From positions 6,699,192-6,763,191 of the forward strand of contig CM030836.1 of NCBI GenBank assembly GCA_018105865.1: DNA of 64,000 nucleotides, read 5' to 3'. Position numbers and translations under genes: made by a program. Positions 52,761 through 64,000 of this stretch are shown here, one piece after another; positions within the stretch are counted from its first letter, which is position 1; every line of letters begins with the position of its first letter. The DNA is from Metaphire vulgaris. Lineage: Eukaryota; Annelida; Clitellata; Crassiclitellata; Megascolecidae. Below the pieces are notes generated by a model, which had not been told where the DNA came from, searched no databases, and saw nothing but the letters and a program-made list of their open reading frames with translations.

Positions 52761-54059
52761 AAACAGACCAAAGGTTAATTGATTTCACTTCGTTTGAGCG
52801 ATAATGCGGTCTGTTTCGTATGGAACGACTGGATAGGAGCCGTGACGTCATTCCAGCGTATTTATATTGCGCAATTTTTTTGGAACCCAGGGGCGATATT
52901 AGTTTTGAATGAGCCGCGATGGAGTCGGTCTATCGTCGTCTTGATAAACCAGGCTGGCGACGGTGAAACACTGTTTTAAAAATTACTTATCTCTTCTTTA
53001 TTCAACTGAAATCCGTTCACTTGTCCATGTCAAGGTAAGACTCGCTTTTCTATCCAAGACAACTCATTTATGGCGCCGTAATGCAGGGCAGGCGCCGTAA
53101 ATGTCAAAGGCCATATTGACAACATTGACATGTCAATGAACGGAAGATATCGATCTTGAAAATCCGCTCAGATGGTACGAAGAAGTTCACTGTATTGGCA
53201 AAATCCGGCCGGCAATGAATCCTCCTTGACAAAGCAGTCTTTCGCAGCAGTGGCGGCTCCAGGATTTGGCAAGTAAAAAAGGGGGGTTGGAGTGTCAATT
53301 TTTAAACAAGGGCTCAACTATCTTTCATAAACTTGGACTAGTCTAGTTGCTTAGAATGAGCGCACTAAAGTATGGGGCACGGGCCCCCCGGATTTCCCGC
53401 GGAGCCGGGAAATGCTCTGCTCTGCTCTGGAAATTGCTCTGCCAAGCTCTGCGCCACGTAATAATTAGGACTATGTACGTTAAAATCACGCAACTGTGGC
53501 CATTTGTGACGCTGTACACGTATTTTTTGTGTACGTTAACATGTACGTTAAAATTGCGCAACTACCTCAGGCTGCGAACATTTCCTCAGGAAATCTTCAC
53601 AGCATTAAATTTTGGAAAGTTAACGAAGCGCTGAAGTAAATAAAGGGTGTCGAACGCCCGCAGATATAGTGAAAGGAATTCTCCCCATGGCGAAATCAAA
53701 GAGAAAAATAATCCGCGAGAGAATAAACCGCACGCGAACTTGACTGATCCGACCAGAGATGGACAAACAACGTCGACGGAATGGCGAGCAAGACAAGATG
53801 GCGGACCGGACACATCGACAGTGAACGAGAGAAAACGTTCAGATCGACGCGGCGGAATGGGCGCAGAAAACGGCTGCGAATCTTCCGAAGCGATAAGTAG
53901 GTTGCAGCCCTTACGATTACCGTAAAAAAAATGCGAGACATCGGTAAAACTGCCAATAAAGCGGTTATCTGAAGGCACACCCGATCACGTGCTAGGCAGA
54001 CGGAAGGCTCTTTCGGAAACTTTGCTCGTGTTTTTGGAATACACCTGACGAAAATGAGA
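52761..54059. other. Intergenic sequence
   Basis: It includes a CAGTGGCGGCTCCAGGATTT repeat end near 53249 and ordinary sequence otherwise. The open frames at 53586-53978 on both strands have no recognisable content. Confidence 0.4.
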
Positions 54060-54866
54060 GCATATAGTTACGGATTTAGAACCGGAAATATTGGAATCTG
54101 AAGCGAGAAAGGCCATGGAGAGAATAACAAACATAAAAGCACCAGGATGTAATGATATCCCTACAGAGCTACTCAAAAATGTTGAGAATGAGACCATAAA
54201 GGTTGTCCATACAATATGCAAACAAATGTGGAACACATTACAATGGCCAAGGGACTGGAAAAAATCGTTATATATCCCAATTCCAAAAGAAGGACACTCC
54301 ATGGAATGCTCAAATCATCGGACAATTGCCTTAATACGACATGCTAGTAAAATAATGTTGAAGGTTGTTCAGACACGAATGAGACACTGACAGATAAAGA
54401 GCTCCCGGGAGAACAGGCAGGTTTTCGGAAAGATCGACATACGCTGAATCATAGAAAAGAGCAGAGAATACCAGAAGAGCATCTGTATGTGCTTTATAGA
54501 CTACTCGAAAGCTTTTGACTGTGTGGATCATGCAAGAGTTTATTATAATAAACTCTGGCAGGTTTGAAAAGAAAGTGGATTGCCAAAACACCTTATTTGC
54601 CTACTTGTTTGCCTTCGAAGAAATTTGTACACTGGAAAAACAGAAGAACTTGAACAACTAGGTGGTTCATACTGGGCAGGGGCCAAAACATCTTATTTGC
54701 CTACTTGATTAAACTTAACAGAATATCAGGACGCATCATAAACAATCGTACAATCGTAGACCCTAAGATGTGCGGACGACACGACGTTGTTGGCAGAGGT
54801 CGAGAGTGACGTGAGACTGATGCTGACAAGAGTAAAAGAAGAGAGTGCTAAAGCAGGATTCGTCGT
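54060..54866 (+). pseudogene. Broken RTE-like LINE reverse transcriptase
   Basis: Frames carry KAPGCNDIPTELLKN, WKKSLYIPIPKEG, ECSNHRTIALI, then after shifts FIDYSKAFDCVDHA and CADDTTLLAEVESD. These are RT motifs in correct order, with the catalytic YADD box as CADD. Frameshifts and an internal deletion make it dead. Confidence 0.85.
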
Positions 54867-54889
54867 CGTCATCATCATCAGCAGCAGCC

Positions 54890-55690
54890 TTTATCACTCC
54901 TCGAGGAGCATAGGCCACTGACAAGATTCTTCCAATGCAGTCCGGTCTTCAGCTAATGGGACTATATCATCACTACAGTTTAGTTTGTTAGCTTTTAGCT
55001 CATTTTCTATTGTTATTTTCCATGTATCGTCTTCTTTATCATCTTCCTTGTTGGGTGTATGAAAGCATTTGTTTTGTGGTGTTGTTCGGGAGTTTACCTT
55101 AGTGTGTGTCCAGTCCACCTTCATTTTCTTTGTTTTATTTGAAGTTCTACTGGTTCTTGTGACGTTTTATTCTAAAGATCCTCATTGCTAATTTTGTTTG
55201 GCCACCAGATGCCCATGATCTTACGTAGACACCTGTTTATTTTTTTTATATTTTCACATTGATGCTTCTAGTCCATCTCCAACTTTTGGAGCCATATAAC
55301 AAAACTGATTTTGCATTTGAGTTGAAAATTCTTACTTTAGTTCTGAGGTTCACTTGTTTAGTTTTCCAAAGATTAATTATTTAGTAAAGAAAAGGCAGTT
55401 TGAGCCTTGCCAATTCTTTCTCTTATTTCTTCTTCCATTCCTCCTGATGTTGAGATAACACTGCCAAAGTATGAGAACTCTTTTACTTCTTCTATCTCAC
55501 CTGTAGATAGATTTATTATCTGGTTTATGTTTAAACCAATTGATTTAGCCATGTCTTCCAGAAGTGTTGTTTTCAGTTGCATCTCTTGTAGGCCGTGAGT
55601 CAACAGTGCTAAGTCATCTGCAAAGTCCAAAGCACCCAGTTGTTTGTCTTCCACCCATTTTAAACCACTTTCCGTTTTTCGACTGCTTGA
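54890..55690 (-). pseudogene. Second LINE reverse-transcriptase fragment, opposite strand
   Basis: On the minus strand: DFADDLALLTHGLQEMQLKT, GEIEEVKEFSYFGSVIST, then a downstream Lys-rich tail (HTKVNSRTTPQNK). It is the YADD-to-C-terminus part of an RT, facing the LINE on the left tail to tail. Confidence 0.8.
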
Positions 55691-56730
55691 ACTTTTAAGA
55701 TATTGAGACGTCTCGCTTTCCGCATGTCAATTATGTAACTATAGCTACCGGACGAGGTCAGACGCCTCCACTAATTAGGAGAGTGGACGGTGTTTCCGGT
55801 GATACTGGATTGAAACCCAAATCTATCGGCGGCTGTCTGAAAGCCAAAATCGCCTAATAAGTTATAACAATATTGATTTGTTTTTCTATAGGTATGTTTT
55901 AAAATACAAGCTGAATCAAAGTGTAAAACGAAGAGAAAGATGATAGGCCTAAATTATAATTAAACTACAAACTTCGTTCGATTTAGAATCTTGGAATGTT
56001 TTACAGGATAAAGTACGGGGAACGTCCACTGGCAATAATCTAGCATTGGCAATTAATTTTGTGGGTGAAACTTAAAGCTGGTTGGTCAGGACACCCAGCG
56101 GCATGAGTGACAACTCAACTTTACATGATCACTACATTCATTCGGCGCTTTTCTTTTACCGATATAAGCCGTAGTCTGTAAACAAAGAGCTAATATACAG
56201 AAGTCATTGGTCTAAAGGTAGACGCGATAGTCTGCGTATCTGGCAGTCTTCAGTGCAATTCCTAGTCTGACACGATAAATTTTTATCTCTGGTTTGACCA
56301 ACTGGATTAACCAGAGAACCAACGATTTAAGCATTCTCGTATTAAGACAGACAATCAAGATTACTGCGGAATCATGTTCATGACAGGCTATTCTGATAAT
56401 AGACCCTATGGTCATGATCACGCAGAACGTATGGTTCAATTGCATGACAGTCCTCACGAGTCTGTAATGTATACTGTATAGACGAGCTGAGAAGCATTCA
56501 GTTAGTCGACATTATTGGTTGGTTGTTGCAACGCAGCTTAACATCTATACGCATCACCTCTTGTAATGATAACTCGAGTTGTGCCACTACGACTACGAAT
56601 AGAAAGGAAGGCGTCGGACCTTTAAAGCAATTGGTATCGAGAGTAAGTAAGTGCGCTCAAATCGAATTCTCAAAGGCCTATACCACCGATGCAGAGAATC
56701 GTACCGAACAAAGCTTCGAGCGCTGCACTG
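55691..56730. other. Intergenic sequence, no feature recognised
   Basis: Ordinary base composition with short open frames that show no domain. Confidence 0.4.

Positions 56731-56731
<1 letters not shown>

Positions 56732-56791
<60 letters not shown>
56732..56791. repeat. (TA)n microsatellite
   Basis: Pure TA run of about 30 units. Confidence 0.95.
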
Positions 56792-56794
<3 letters not shown>

Positions 56795-57175
56795 CGCCTA
56801 GTTTAGTATTCATTATTTCGGAGTGGTTCAACAAAGGCACGCAAACCGTTTTGAATCAGAAACGCGATCGCTCTATATATCTAAATAGACTTACGTATAA
56901 GCATTCATTTGAGAGATTTCGATGAATTATTATTATCTGCCACGACACAATGCAACACCCTGCTTATTATGCGCGTACTTGTTATGCGTGCGTGATCTTC
57001 AGAACGTAGATCACGAATAATTATTGTGTTGCCCCCGACTGTTATCCGTCAATCAATGGCCTTCCTGCGACAATTATTTTATATGCATGCCTTTGCAGAA
57101 CAATCTCGAGACATGTCGTCCCCGCAATAATAAGAAAAGCCTTTGAGACACTTTGAATTGTCGATTGCATATTAG

Positions 57176-57176
<1 letters not shown>

Positions 57177-57236
<60 letters not shown>
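57177..57236. repeat. (GTC)n microsatellite, 20 units
   Basis: A perfect CpG-containing triplet run, unusual because GTC/GAC repeats are rare in most genomes. Confidence 0.97.
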
Positions 57237-57588
57237 TTATTCATCGTGGAGTTTCTGTCGCTCTTGAGAGCGTGCATTTGAAAGACAACGCCACTCCACT
57301 TTACTTCGTGGTTCAAATCGAATGACGCCTTATTATGCTGTCACCAGTATTAGGGTTCGACCATAGGTTGCCGTATCTTGAATGACAATCGCTCTGCTGT
57401 CTCTTTCGATCGGCCTTATGTTGTTCCTTCAAATTGTCTTCGGCTGCGAAAGAAAGGCGCAGGATCTTTTCTCTCTCGTACAGTTTACATTCAGTCGAGC
57501 AACTTTGATCCAATATTTTGCAGCCATATGACGCGTGGTATGTAGTAGGATAGCGGACCTCTGCAGTTCTTAGTCTCAGATCGTTTCT

Positions 57589-57802
57589 CAGTGGCGTAAC
57601 CAAAGGAGGAGGTTGGGGGTCAAAGCCCCCTTGGCTGCCGACGCAAAATAATTTTCAGGCGCTATAGTATAGAGTAAAGATGTAAGGGACGACCGTTTTG
57701 TCAAGAGGAAAGATGAGTATGACCTCTTTTGTTTGTCAAGATTTTTCGAAGTTGGTCATGATCAAACCCAACCCCATTCTGGAAATCCTGGCAACGCCGC
57801 TG
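57589..57802. mobile_element. hAT element, CAGTGGCGTAACC family
   Basis: Ends CAGTGGCGTAACCAAAGG and GGCAACGCCGCTG lie between perfect duplications TCGTTTCT (57581-57588, 57803-57810). Confidence 0.93.
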
Positions 57803-58080
57803 TCGTTTCTCATACAGTACTAAACTGTCTGTATGTCTACAACAAGTATTCGCATTTTTAATTTCAAAAGAACGACAAACTCGACTTTATTTATCAGAGA
57901 CCGCAAGAGGACTGGCGACAGAAGTTTTGTGGCTATTTTGTGACCAGAGAACCGAAATATTACGGCTAAAATAAGGCTCGTTATTATGATTCAGTTTTTA
58001 AAATATAACCGATTTCAACGTCAATCCAAAATTCCAAATCTCGAGTATTTCTCTTCCAAGTTTTAGCGTAGCCTGCTGCC

Positions 58081-58322
58081 CAGTGGCGTAGCTAGGCAAA
58101 GTGCAGCCTGGGGCGAAAATAAAAAGTGCCGCCTTTTCGCGGCGGAAAATTTTCAAAATTTCCTGGGAAAAAACCTTACCAATCAAGACTATAAAAAAGT
58201 CTGCCAAGCAAAAAACCCTAATAATTTATAATTTCAAAAAAATAGGAAATCTCTAAAATGCCGCCCCTAGAGCAAGTGCCGCCTGGGGCGCTTCGCCCCT
58301 CTGCACCCCTCGCTACGCCACT
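58081..58322. mobile_element. hAT element, CAGTGGCGTAGC family
   Basis: Ends CAGTGGCGTAGCTAGG and CGCTACGCCACTG. Flanks contain AGCCTGCT and AGCCTACC but the duplication is displaced. Confidence 0.7.
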
Positions 58323-58334
58323 GAGCCTACCTGA

Positions 58335-58545
58335 ACAAGAAAGGATAACCGCACTGGCCTACGCCACCCGAGGGATGAGACGAGCGAGGAAGTTTCCCGT
58401 TGCCTTCCTAACAGACGGTTGTGGGATGAACAACTTGCCCATGGTCATTACGCAGTGGCTAGGTCAGATTCGAACCAGCTACCCTCCGATTGCATGACAA
58501 GAATCCTGCCACTGCTCCTCCACTGCGCCCCTGGCCTTACCCTAA
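58335..58545 (-). mobile_element. tRNA-derived SINE
   Basis: On the minus strand a B box GGTTCGAATCTG follows GGAGCAGTGGCAGGATTC, a plausible A-box region. A non-tRNA body and TTCTTGTT tail come after. It is wedged between two hAT elements. Confidence 0.6.
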
Positions 58546-58639
58546 AAGAGTCGACCTTTGAATTTCGTAGCCCACCCAATGCAGAGAATCGAACAACTTT
58601 ATTTAGTTGAGTCAGTCGTAATTTAGAGGTGACCCAGTC

Positions 58640-58915
58640 CAGTGGCGTAGCCAGTATTACCGGAGGGGTTGGTTTTTGGTTTTGACCGTGACCAACTTTA
58701 GAAAAAATCTTGACAAGCAAAAAAACCTTAGTCTATCACCTCTAGTTTTTTCTGACAAGCAAAAAGGTATTCTTCCGTTACGTTACATTTTTAGCGCAAA
58801 GGGGATTTGACCCCCTCAAAGTCGAGTAAAAAAATTAAAAATGCATGAAACTCTTTAAAATATTTTGTTTTCGGCAGCCAAGGGGGTTAACTCCAACCCC
58901 TTGGCTACGCCACTG
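58640..58915. mobile_element. hAT element, CAGTGGCGTAGCC family
   Basis: Ends CAGTGGCGTAGCCAG and TTGGCTACGCCACTG. Flanks ACCCAGTC and ACTCAGTC agree at 7 of 8. Two GACAAGCAAAAA motifs inside. Confidence 0.87.
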
Positions 58916-58923
58916 ACTCAGTC

Positions 58924-60261
58924 GTCTTCTTCCCCCCCCCCCAAACATGCACAGCAAATGGTGCTCAGAATTCCCGGAAGTTTAAACGAGGACCTCTTTT
59001 TTGCTTGTCGCTTTGAAGAGACGTTGCTTTAGCCAGTTGTACTTTGGCCTTCCACCTGAAAATTCCTGACGTCAGCAACACTGCTGCATAGAATGGTGTT
59101 TGCAAAGATCTATGGATAGATTTTGAACTATCGTGGTACGGGACCTCATTTCACTCGATAATTAATAGGCCTGGATACAACACTGAACCTATTTTTCCAG
59201 TCACGTACGTGCATAAATGAATACATATATATATGACGTCCCTGGCCTGCATTAGATAACAATATCCCAGTTCAGAACTAGGCCTTGACCTGCTCTGTCC
59301 CCGGTCGTTTGGAAACGATTTTAACCATCGTCCGGCTACTATCCATCGTCATTAGACTATAGGAATGTACTCGGCCACTTTCATTCAGCCTCTCCTCTTC
59401 CGTCCATCACTTCGCCGACCATTCGATGGTCAATGGTCATCCTTCACTTGCCCCGGAGAACGCGTCGCCGCCGCCGCTGCATCCTCCTCTGACCTCTTCT
59501 TTCCACCATTCTCCCTATTCCTACGGTGGTTTTGTTGTTGGTTGTTGTTGGTTGTTGTTGTTGTTGCTGTTGTTGGCAATATAGTGTTGCTGTTTCATTG
59601 CTATCCAATAGCAAAAGAGCGAAGATCATAGCGTCGTTTATCTGACAGCACCCCCTCTCTCTCTCCTCTTCCCTTTTTCGGGGAAGCGATCCTAGTCGCT
59701 CTCTCTGGACTTGGCTTTGCTATTCTCAGTGGTAGCTCCAGAATTTGGCATGTCGGGGGGGGGCGGGGCGTTGGGATGGTAACTTCAAAGCATCGGGGCC
59801 AACTATTTCTCATAAATCGGCACATATCACCCTCAATAAAAACGGCATATTGGCATGTCACCTCTGAAATGCTCCTAGGTAACTGGACTTCTTCACGGGT
59901 TCTTTCCATCATCACAGTGGATTTTAACTCGGGACATGTCAGCGTTGTCAAAGCGCTTTTGATTTTGGATTTTAAACCATTCAACAGCGCTATATAAATT
60001 GTCCTGGATAATAATAACTGGTCCGGCATTCCCTCCCCCATGGAACCGCCTCTGACGCTGTCTGCATCTGCTGTCGGATAGAATCGTCACGTGACTGGAG
60101 CGAACGCAGCTGTAGCTGAATCATAGACATCGGTAGACAAACTGGTACAAACGGAAATAAATTATTACAGCCACAGTATGGCGACAATCATTGTTGATTT
60201 CTTAAAAGGCAGTGGGAAGGACTATTCTCGTTCAAATACTGTCGACTCCCACTGCAGTTAG
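58924..60261. other. Intergenic sequence with repeat remnants
   Basis: It includes TTG-rich simple sequence at 59530-59570 and CAGTGGTAGCTCCAGAATTT at 59729 as the left end of a probable hAT copy extending to about 60055. No gene seen. Confidence 0.4.
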
Positions 60262-60460
60262 CAGTGGCGTAGCCAGCTTGTGCAAAGTGGGGTTGTTAAC
60301 TGGAGGCACTATGCAGCTGAACACTGAAGCCGCGGCCGACCCCCCACTACCCCTCCTGCAACCAAAAGTCAACGGATTTACATAAATTGTGTTGGTCATA
60401 TTTTTTTTGAAATGGGTTTGTTTGAACAACCCCAAACAACCCCGTGGGGCTACGCTACAG
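60262..60460. mobile_element. hAT element, CAGTGGCGTAGCC family
   Basis: Ends CAGTGGCGTAGCCAGC and GGGGCTACGCTACAG lie between perfect duplications GCAGTTAG (60254-60261, 60461-60468). Confidence 0.92.
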
Positions 60461-60551
60461 GCAGTTAGTAGTAGACTGGTGGGGATTAAACTGCCGGCAA
60501 ATCAGTGGTTTTCACACAGGCTTACTTAGCCTCCTATACCACCTAAAATTA

Positions 60552-60553
<2 letters not shown>

Positions 60554-60601
<48 letters not shown>
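60554..60601. repeat. (TTA)n microsatellite
   Basis: About 16 TTA units. Confidence 0.95.
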
Positions 60602-60602
<1 letters not shown>

Positions 60603-61212
60603 AATCGAAAGACGGGGTAATGCAAACACACGCTCTATAGTTGTCATAGTAGAGAGTTTCAGCCTTTTCATAATAAAGACAAGAACAAAGAAGACTGGAT
60701 TTCTGGCGAAATAAGACAGAGTCACTGAAGGGACGGCTTTGCTGGAAAAATAGTCGCAAATTCTGCACAAAATGTCTCCACCATCGATCAATAGACGCTG
60801 AGTTGTTCCAGATTAATATCGTTTGTCCAAATCACTGGCGTCCACTGTCTCGTCGAAGCTCAAATATGTTCCGGGAGGAGAAGAAGAAGAAGAGGTCGAT
60901 TATCTCCAGACACTCTTTGACTTTGACTAGGCCTAGACGTTTTTGAAATGACAGACGAATTGTTATCGATATTCGTCTTCGATGCTGTTTATGTTCTGTG
61001 CAACGTCTGAAGACGAGGCGAAACACCGAACGGGGACTAAAGAGTTTCGAAAACGGACGCGTTTCTTTAGCCTGGTAATAAGCGAATGATCGATCGACAT
61101 AAGCGTAGTCACAGCGGGGAGGGGGCGCCCTCATTTGACGGCCACGAAGATGAACAGGAAACAACCCCCCGATCCAGAAAAGACCGTGAGCCGGGGTCGT
61201 CTCAAATGATTC

Positions 61213-61415
61213 GCTGAAATAGTACTTTAATAATAATAAAAATAAAATAATAAAATAATAATAAAAATAAAAAATAAAATAATAATAAAAATAAAAAATA
61301 AAATAATAATAAAAATAAAAAATAAAATAACAATAATAATGAAATGAAATAATAATAAAAATAAAATAATAAAATAATAATAAAAATAGTAGTAGTAGTA
61401 GTAGTAGTAGTAGTT

Positions 61416-61505
<90 letters not shown>

Positions 61506-61627
61506 ACAGAAGCAGGAGTAGCAGCAGTAGTAGTAGTAAGAGATAAAAGAGACATCCTTTCTCCTACAACGAATATCCGTGACACTCCAGAGATTTAACG
61601 CAGTCGCCTTCCACGGAACTTTCACAC

Positions 61628-61721
<94 letters not shown>

Positions 61722-62276
61722 TCATCAGCAATCATCTTATTCTTCTTCTGTTTCTCCTTTTACTTCCCTTCTCTTCTCTTTCTTCTTCTCTTCTTCTTCT
61801 TCTTCTTCTTCTTCTTCTCCTTTAACTTCTCCTTCTTCTTCTCCTCTCCTTCTTCTTCTTCTTCTTCTTCTTCTTCTCCTTATTCTCCTTCTTTCTCTTC
61901 TTCTTCTTCTTCTTCTTCTTCTTCTCCTTCTTTCTCCTTCCTTCTTCTTCTTTTCTTCTTCTTCTTCTTCTTCTTCTTCTTCTTCTTCTTCTTCTTCTTC
62001 TTCTTCTTCTTTCTCCTTATTCTCCTTCTCCTTATTCTTCTTCTTCTTCTTCTTCTCTTCTTCTTCTTCTTCTTCTTCTCCTTCTTCTTCTTCTTCTTCT
62101 TCTTCTCTTCTTCTTCTTTCTTCTTCTTCTTCTTCTTCTTCTTCTTCTTCTTCTTCTTCTTCTTCTTCTTCTTCTTCTTCTTTCTTCTTCCTTCTTCCTT
62201 ATTCTCTTCTTCTTCTTCTTCTTCTTCTTCTTCTTCTTCTTCTTCTTCTTCTTCTTCTTCTTCTTCTTCTTCTTCA
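61213..62276. repeat. 1.06-kb block of adjacent microsatellites
   Basis: In order: an AATAAAA/AAT-rich tract (61220-61386), a (TAG)n tract (61387-61505), a short unique piece, (AAT)n (61630-61720), and a (TTC)n polypyrimidine tract of about 530 bp (61738-62276). All long open frames across it are artefacts. Confidence 0.95.
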
Positions 62277-63629
62277 TCTGGTCTTTCGACTGAACATATG
62301 TTCTTGAAGCCAGATCTGTTTTGTTTCTGTCTCGAAGTCGTTGTCGTCGGTGACATACTGCGTATACGTAGAAATCCTTGGAAGGCTGTTTTCGTGTGGT
62401 CACTTGATGGATGAGCTACTCAAGCACCATATGAAATCAGTATTTCCAAGGGAGGACAGCGGGAGCTTTCCCTCGAGACGAAGACGCGACCGATCTCAGC
62501 CGGCGTCCGACAGGCTTGCTCGTCTTCGGCGGAATGCCAATGAAGTGTGGTCGGCTGCATGGAATACTTTGCGATCAATGCGCGATGGTTACGTTACGTT
62601 GTGATAAGGTTTACAGTTAATAGCTACAAGTGCCGACGCCCTAAGCTAAACTCGCCACTGGGGAGGGGGGGTAGAAAATGTTTTTCAGAAAGCTGTAGTC
62701 AGTGGCGGCTCCAGGATTTGGCAAGTGAGGGTATGGGGGGAGCTGGCATGGCAGCTTCTAAGTATGGGGGCTAACTATTTTTCATAAATCTGGACGAGTC
62801 TATAGTTGCTTAGAATGACTGCACTAAATTACGGGAGTCGGGTATTCAATAGGGGACACTGACCCATCCGGGCCCCTCTGGAGTCGCCTCTGGTAGTAGC
62901 CAAACCCCAACTGCATTTGAATAGTCGATCGCTATTATGTCATCAAGAAGTCAGCGGCGTAGCCAGGAATTTGATTTGGGGGGTATGAACCTTAACTAGT
63001 CATCGCTTTTTCAAAATCAAAACATATGTTGATGTCCCACGTGCTAACGAAACGGTTACTATAACAAAAGTTAAAGCCAGGCTATTTCCCAGGAATTTAC
63101 GTTCGAGAAGGCGACCCATAATTGCAGGGGTGTCAATGTCCAGTGTTTCATCTAGACTCCTTGGACCAAGAAAAATTGAAATGGGCGGGGGAGGTGGCTG
63201 GGGTTCGATGCTTGGCCACCGGAAGAAGGAAAAGACAAGTCAAAAATATGATTTCCGTTGTCATCTCTTCCGTTTTCATACGATCCTTTATAATTTTTGT
63301 GGAGTCAGTTATAGTGACTCAAGTTTCAATTTCTAGAGGTGATTTTCCAGAGGTCAATTTTAAATGAATAGTTTTAGGCCTAACATCAGTCTATTATGAT
63401 GATAGCCAACACCACCCTTGAGAATGGGTGTAGGGGCAGGGGGTGTCTGTCACAAACTGGGGGTGTAAGCCTACACCCTAGCGGGCTAGGGTGTAGAAAA
63501 ATCCCTGACTAAAACACACTGGCACGATATCAAATTTCAAATTTACCCTGGGTAAAGGAGGAGAAGCAACCACATAAAAACTTTAAGGTAGACTGATTGG
63601 GGGATATATATGCCGATATACCACCTCCG
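62277..63629. other. Right-hand intergenic sequence, repeat remnants
   Basis: A CAGTGGCGGCTCCAGGATTT element runs about 62700-62893 and ends CGCCTCTG; its duplication is unclear. Pieces of the CAGTGTTTNATCTAG and CAGGGATTTTT families lie near 63140 and 63390-63510. No gene seen. Confidence 0.45.
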
Positions 63630-63633
63630 TCGC

Positions 63634-63905
63634 TAGTGGCGGTTCCAGGAATTCTTGGTGGGGGATGAAAAAGTTTATTGGAAGTTGGTGGGAGATGCAA
63701 AGTGAGGAATAGAAAACAAAAGAAAAGAGAGAAAAAGTTAGTGTTTAAACATTGCCAAAAAGGCCAACAAGCAAAAAGATCATTTGCAGTATTTGTCACT
63801 ATTTTTTTAAAAACTCACCAAAAATAGGTTGACAAGCAAAAAAGGTCATCCGGAACCCCGGTGGGGGATGTATCCCCAGTCATCATCATGGTGGGACCGC
63901 CACTG
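63634..63905. mobile_element. hAT element, AGTGGCGGTTCCAGG family
   Basis: Ends AGTGGCGGTTCCAGGAAT and GGGACCGCCACTG, with two GACAAGCAAAAAAGGTCATC-like motifs inside. It resembles the copy at 50654 in reverse. Confidence 0.75.
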
Positions 63906-64000
63906 CCCTTCGCTACGCTGCTGCAGGAGGTCAGGTCATAATCTAAAAGAATGACTTTTCGAATCAATTATATAAAATTGATTGATCTAATTATAATCTC

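Noticed and set aside
59365..59631. 88-aa frame with a hydrophobic Val/Leu stretch
   Set aside because: The hydrophobic run is a translation of TTG/GTT simple sequence.
61202..62403. Long Lys/Glu/Arg, poly-Thr and poly-Tyr frames on the minus strand
   Set aside because: They read through TTC, TAG and AAT simple repeats and have no other content.

Overview
The window is eukaryotic DNA: intron-rich, packed with microsatellites and small DNA transposons. It looks like a marine invertebrate deuterostome, most likely an echinoderm or a close relative. This rests on one RAF gene with vertebrate-like exon boundaries, the recurrent AGGCCTA word, CAGTGGCG-type hAT repeats and a short TTAGGG array. 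The species is an inference and could be wrong.

Three real genes are supported. (1) 3544-8031, minus: the first two coding exons of an ERK-type MAP-kinase phosphatase (DUSP6/7/9 group), with a rhodanese/KIM exon and an exon carrying the start of the phosphatase domain. The catalytic exon is not present and should lie left of base 1. Exon 1 shows an apparent frame break in a GC-rich stretch. (2) 13985-35132, minus: a complete B-type RAF kinase. I resolved 16 coding exons with consistent phases and consensus splice sites, summing to 2181 nt (726 aa), with BRS, RBD, C1, a CR2 14-3-3 site, kinase domain and C-terminal 14-3-3 site. (3) 40698-45723, plus: a four-exon, 173-aa EFCAB10-like protein, divergent from RAF. 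The first two genes belong to one pathway: RAF activates MEK/ERK and this phosphatase class inactivates ERK.

Most of the rest is mobile or simple sequence. Many 120-510 bp elements have CAGTG/CAGGG/TAG-type ends and 8-bp target duplications, many of them perfect, which marks non-autonomous hAT transposons of several families; some are nested. There are also broken LINE reverse-transcriptase fragments, tRNA-derived SINEs, TTA-flanked PIF/Harbinger-like elements, a 2.06-kb foldback in RAF intron 1, and a 26-copy 16-bp minisatellite in RAF intron 3.

Right of 45.7 kb I see no gene I can defend. A CpG-rich patch near 52.2-52.7 kb may be a promoter or first exon. I found no CRISPR, operon or prokaryotic feature, and no clear new multi-gene system. 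The most interesting signals are two substitutions in the RAF activation segment, the RAF-MKP linkage, a short motif shared by different transposon families, and nested transposons with intact target duplications.
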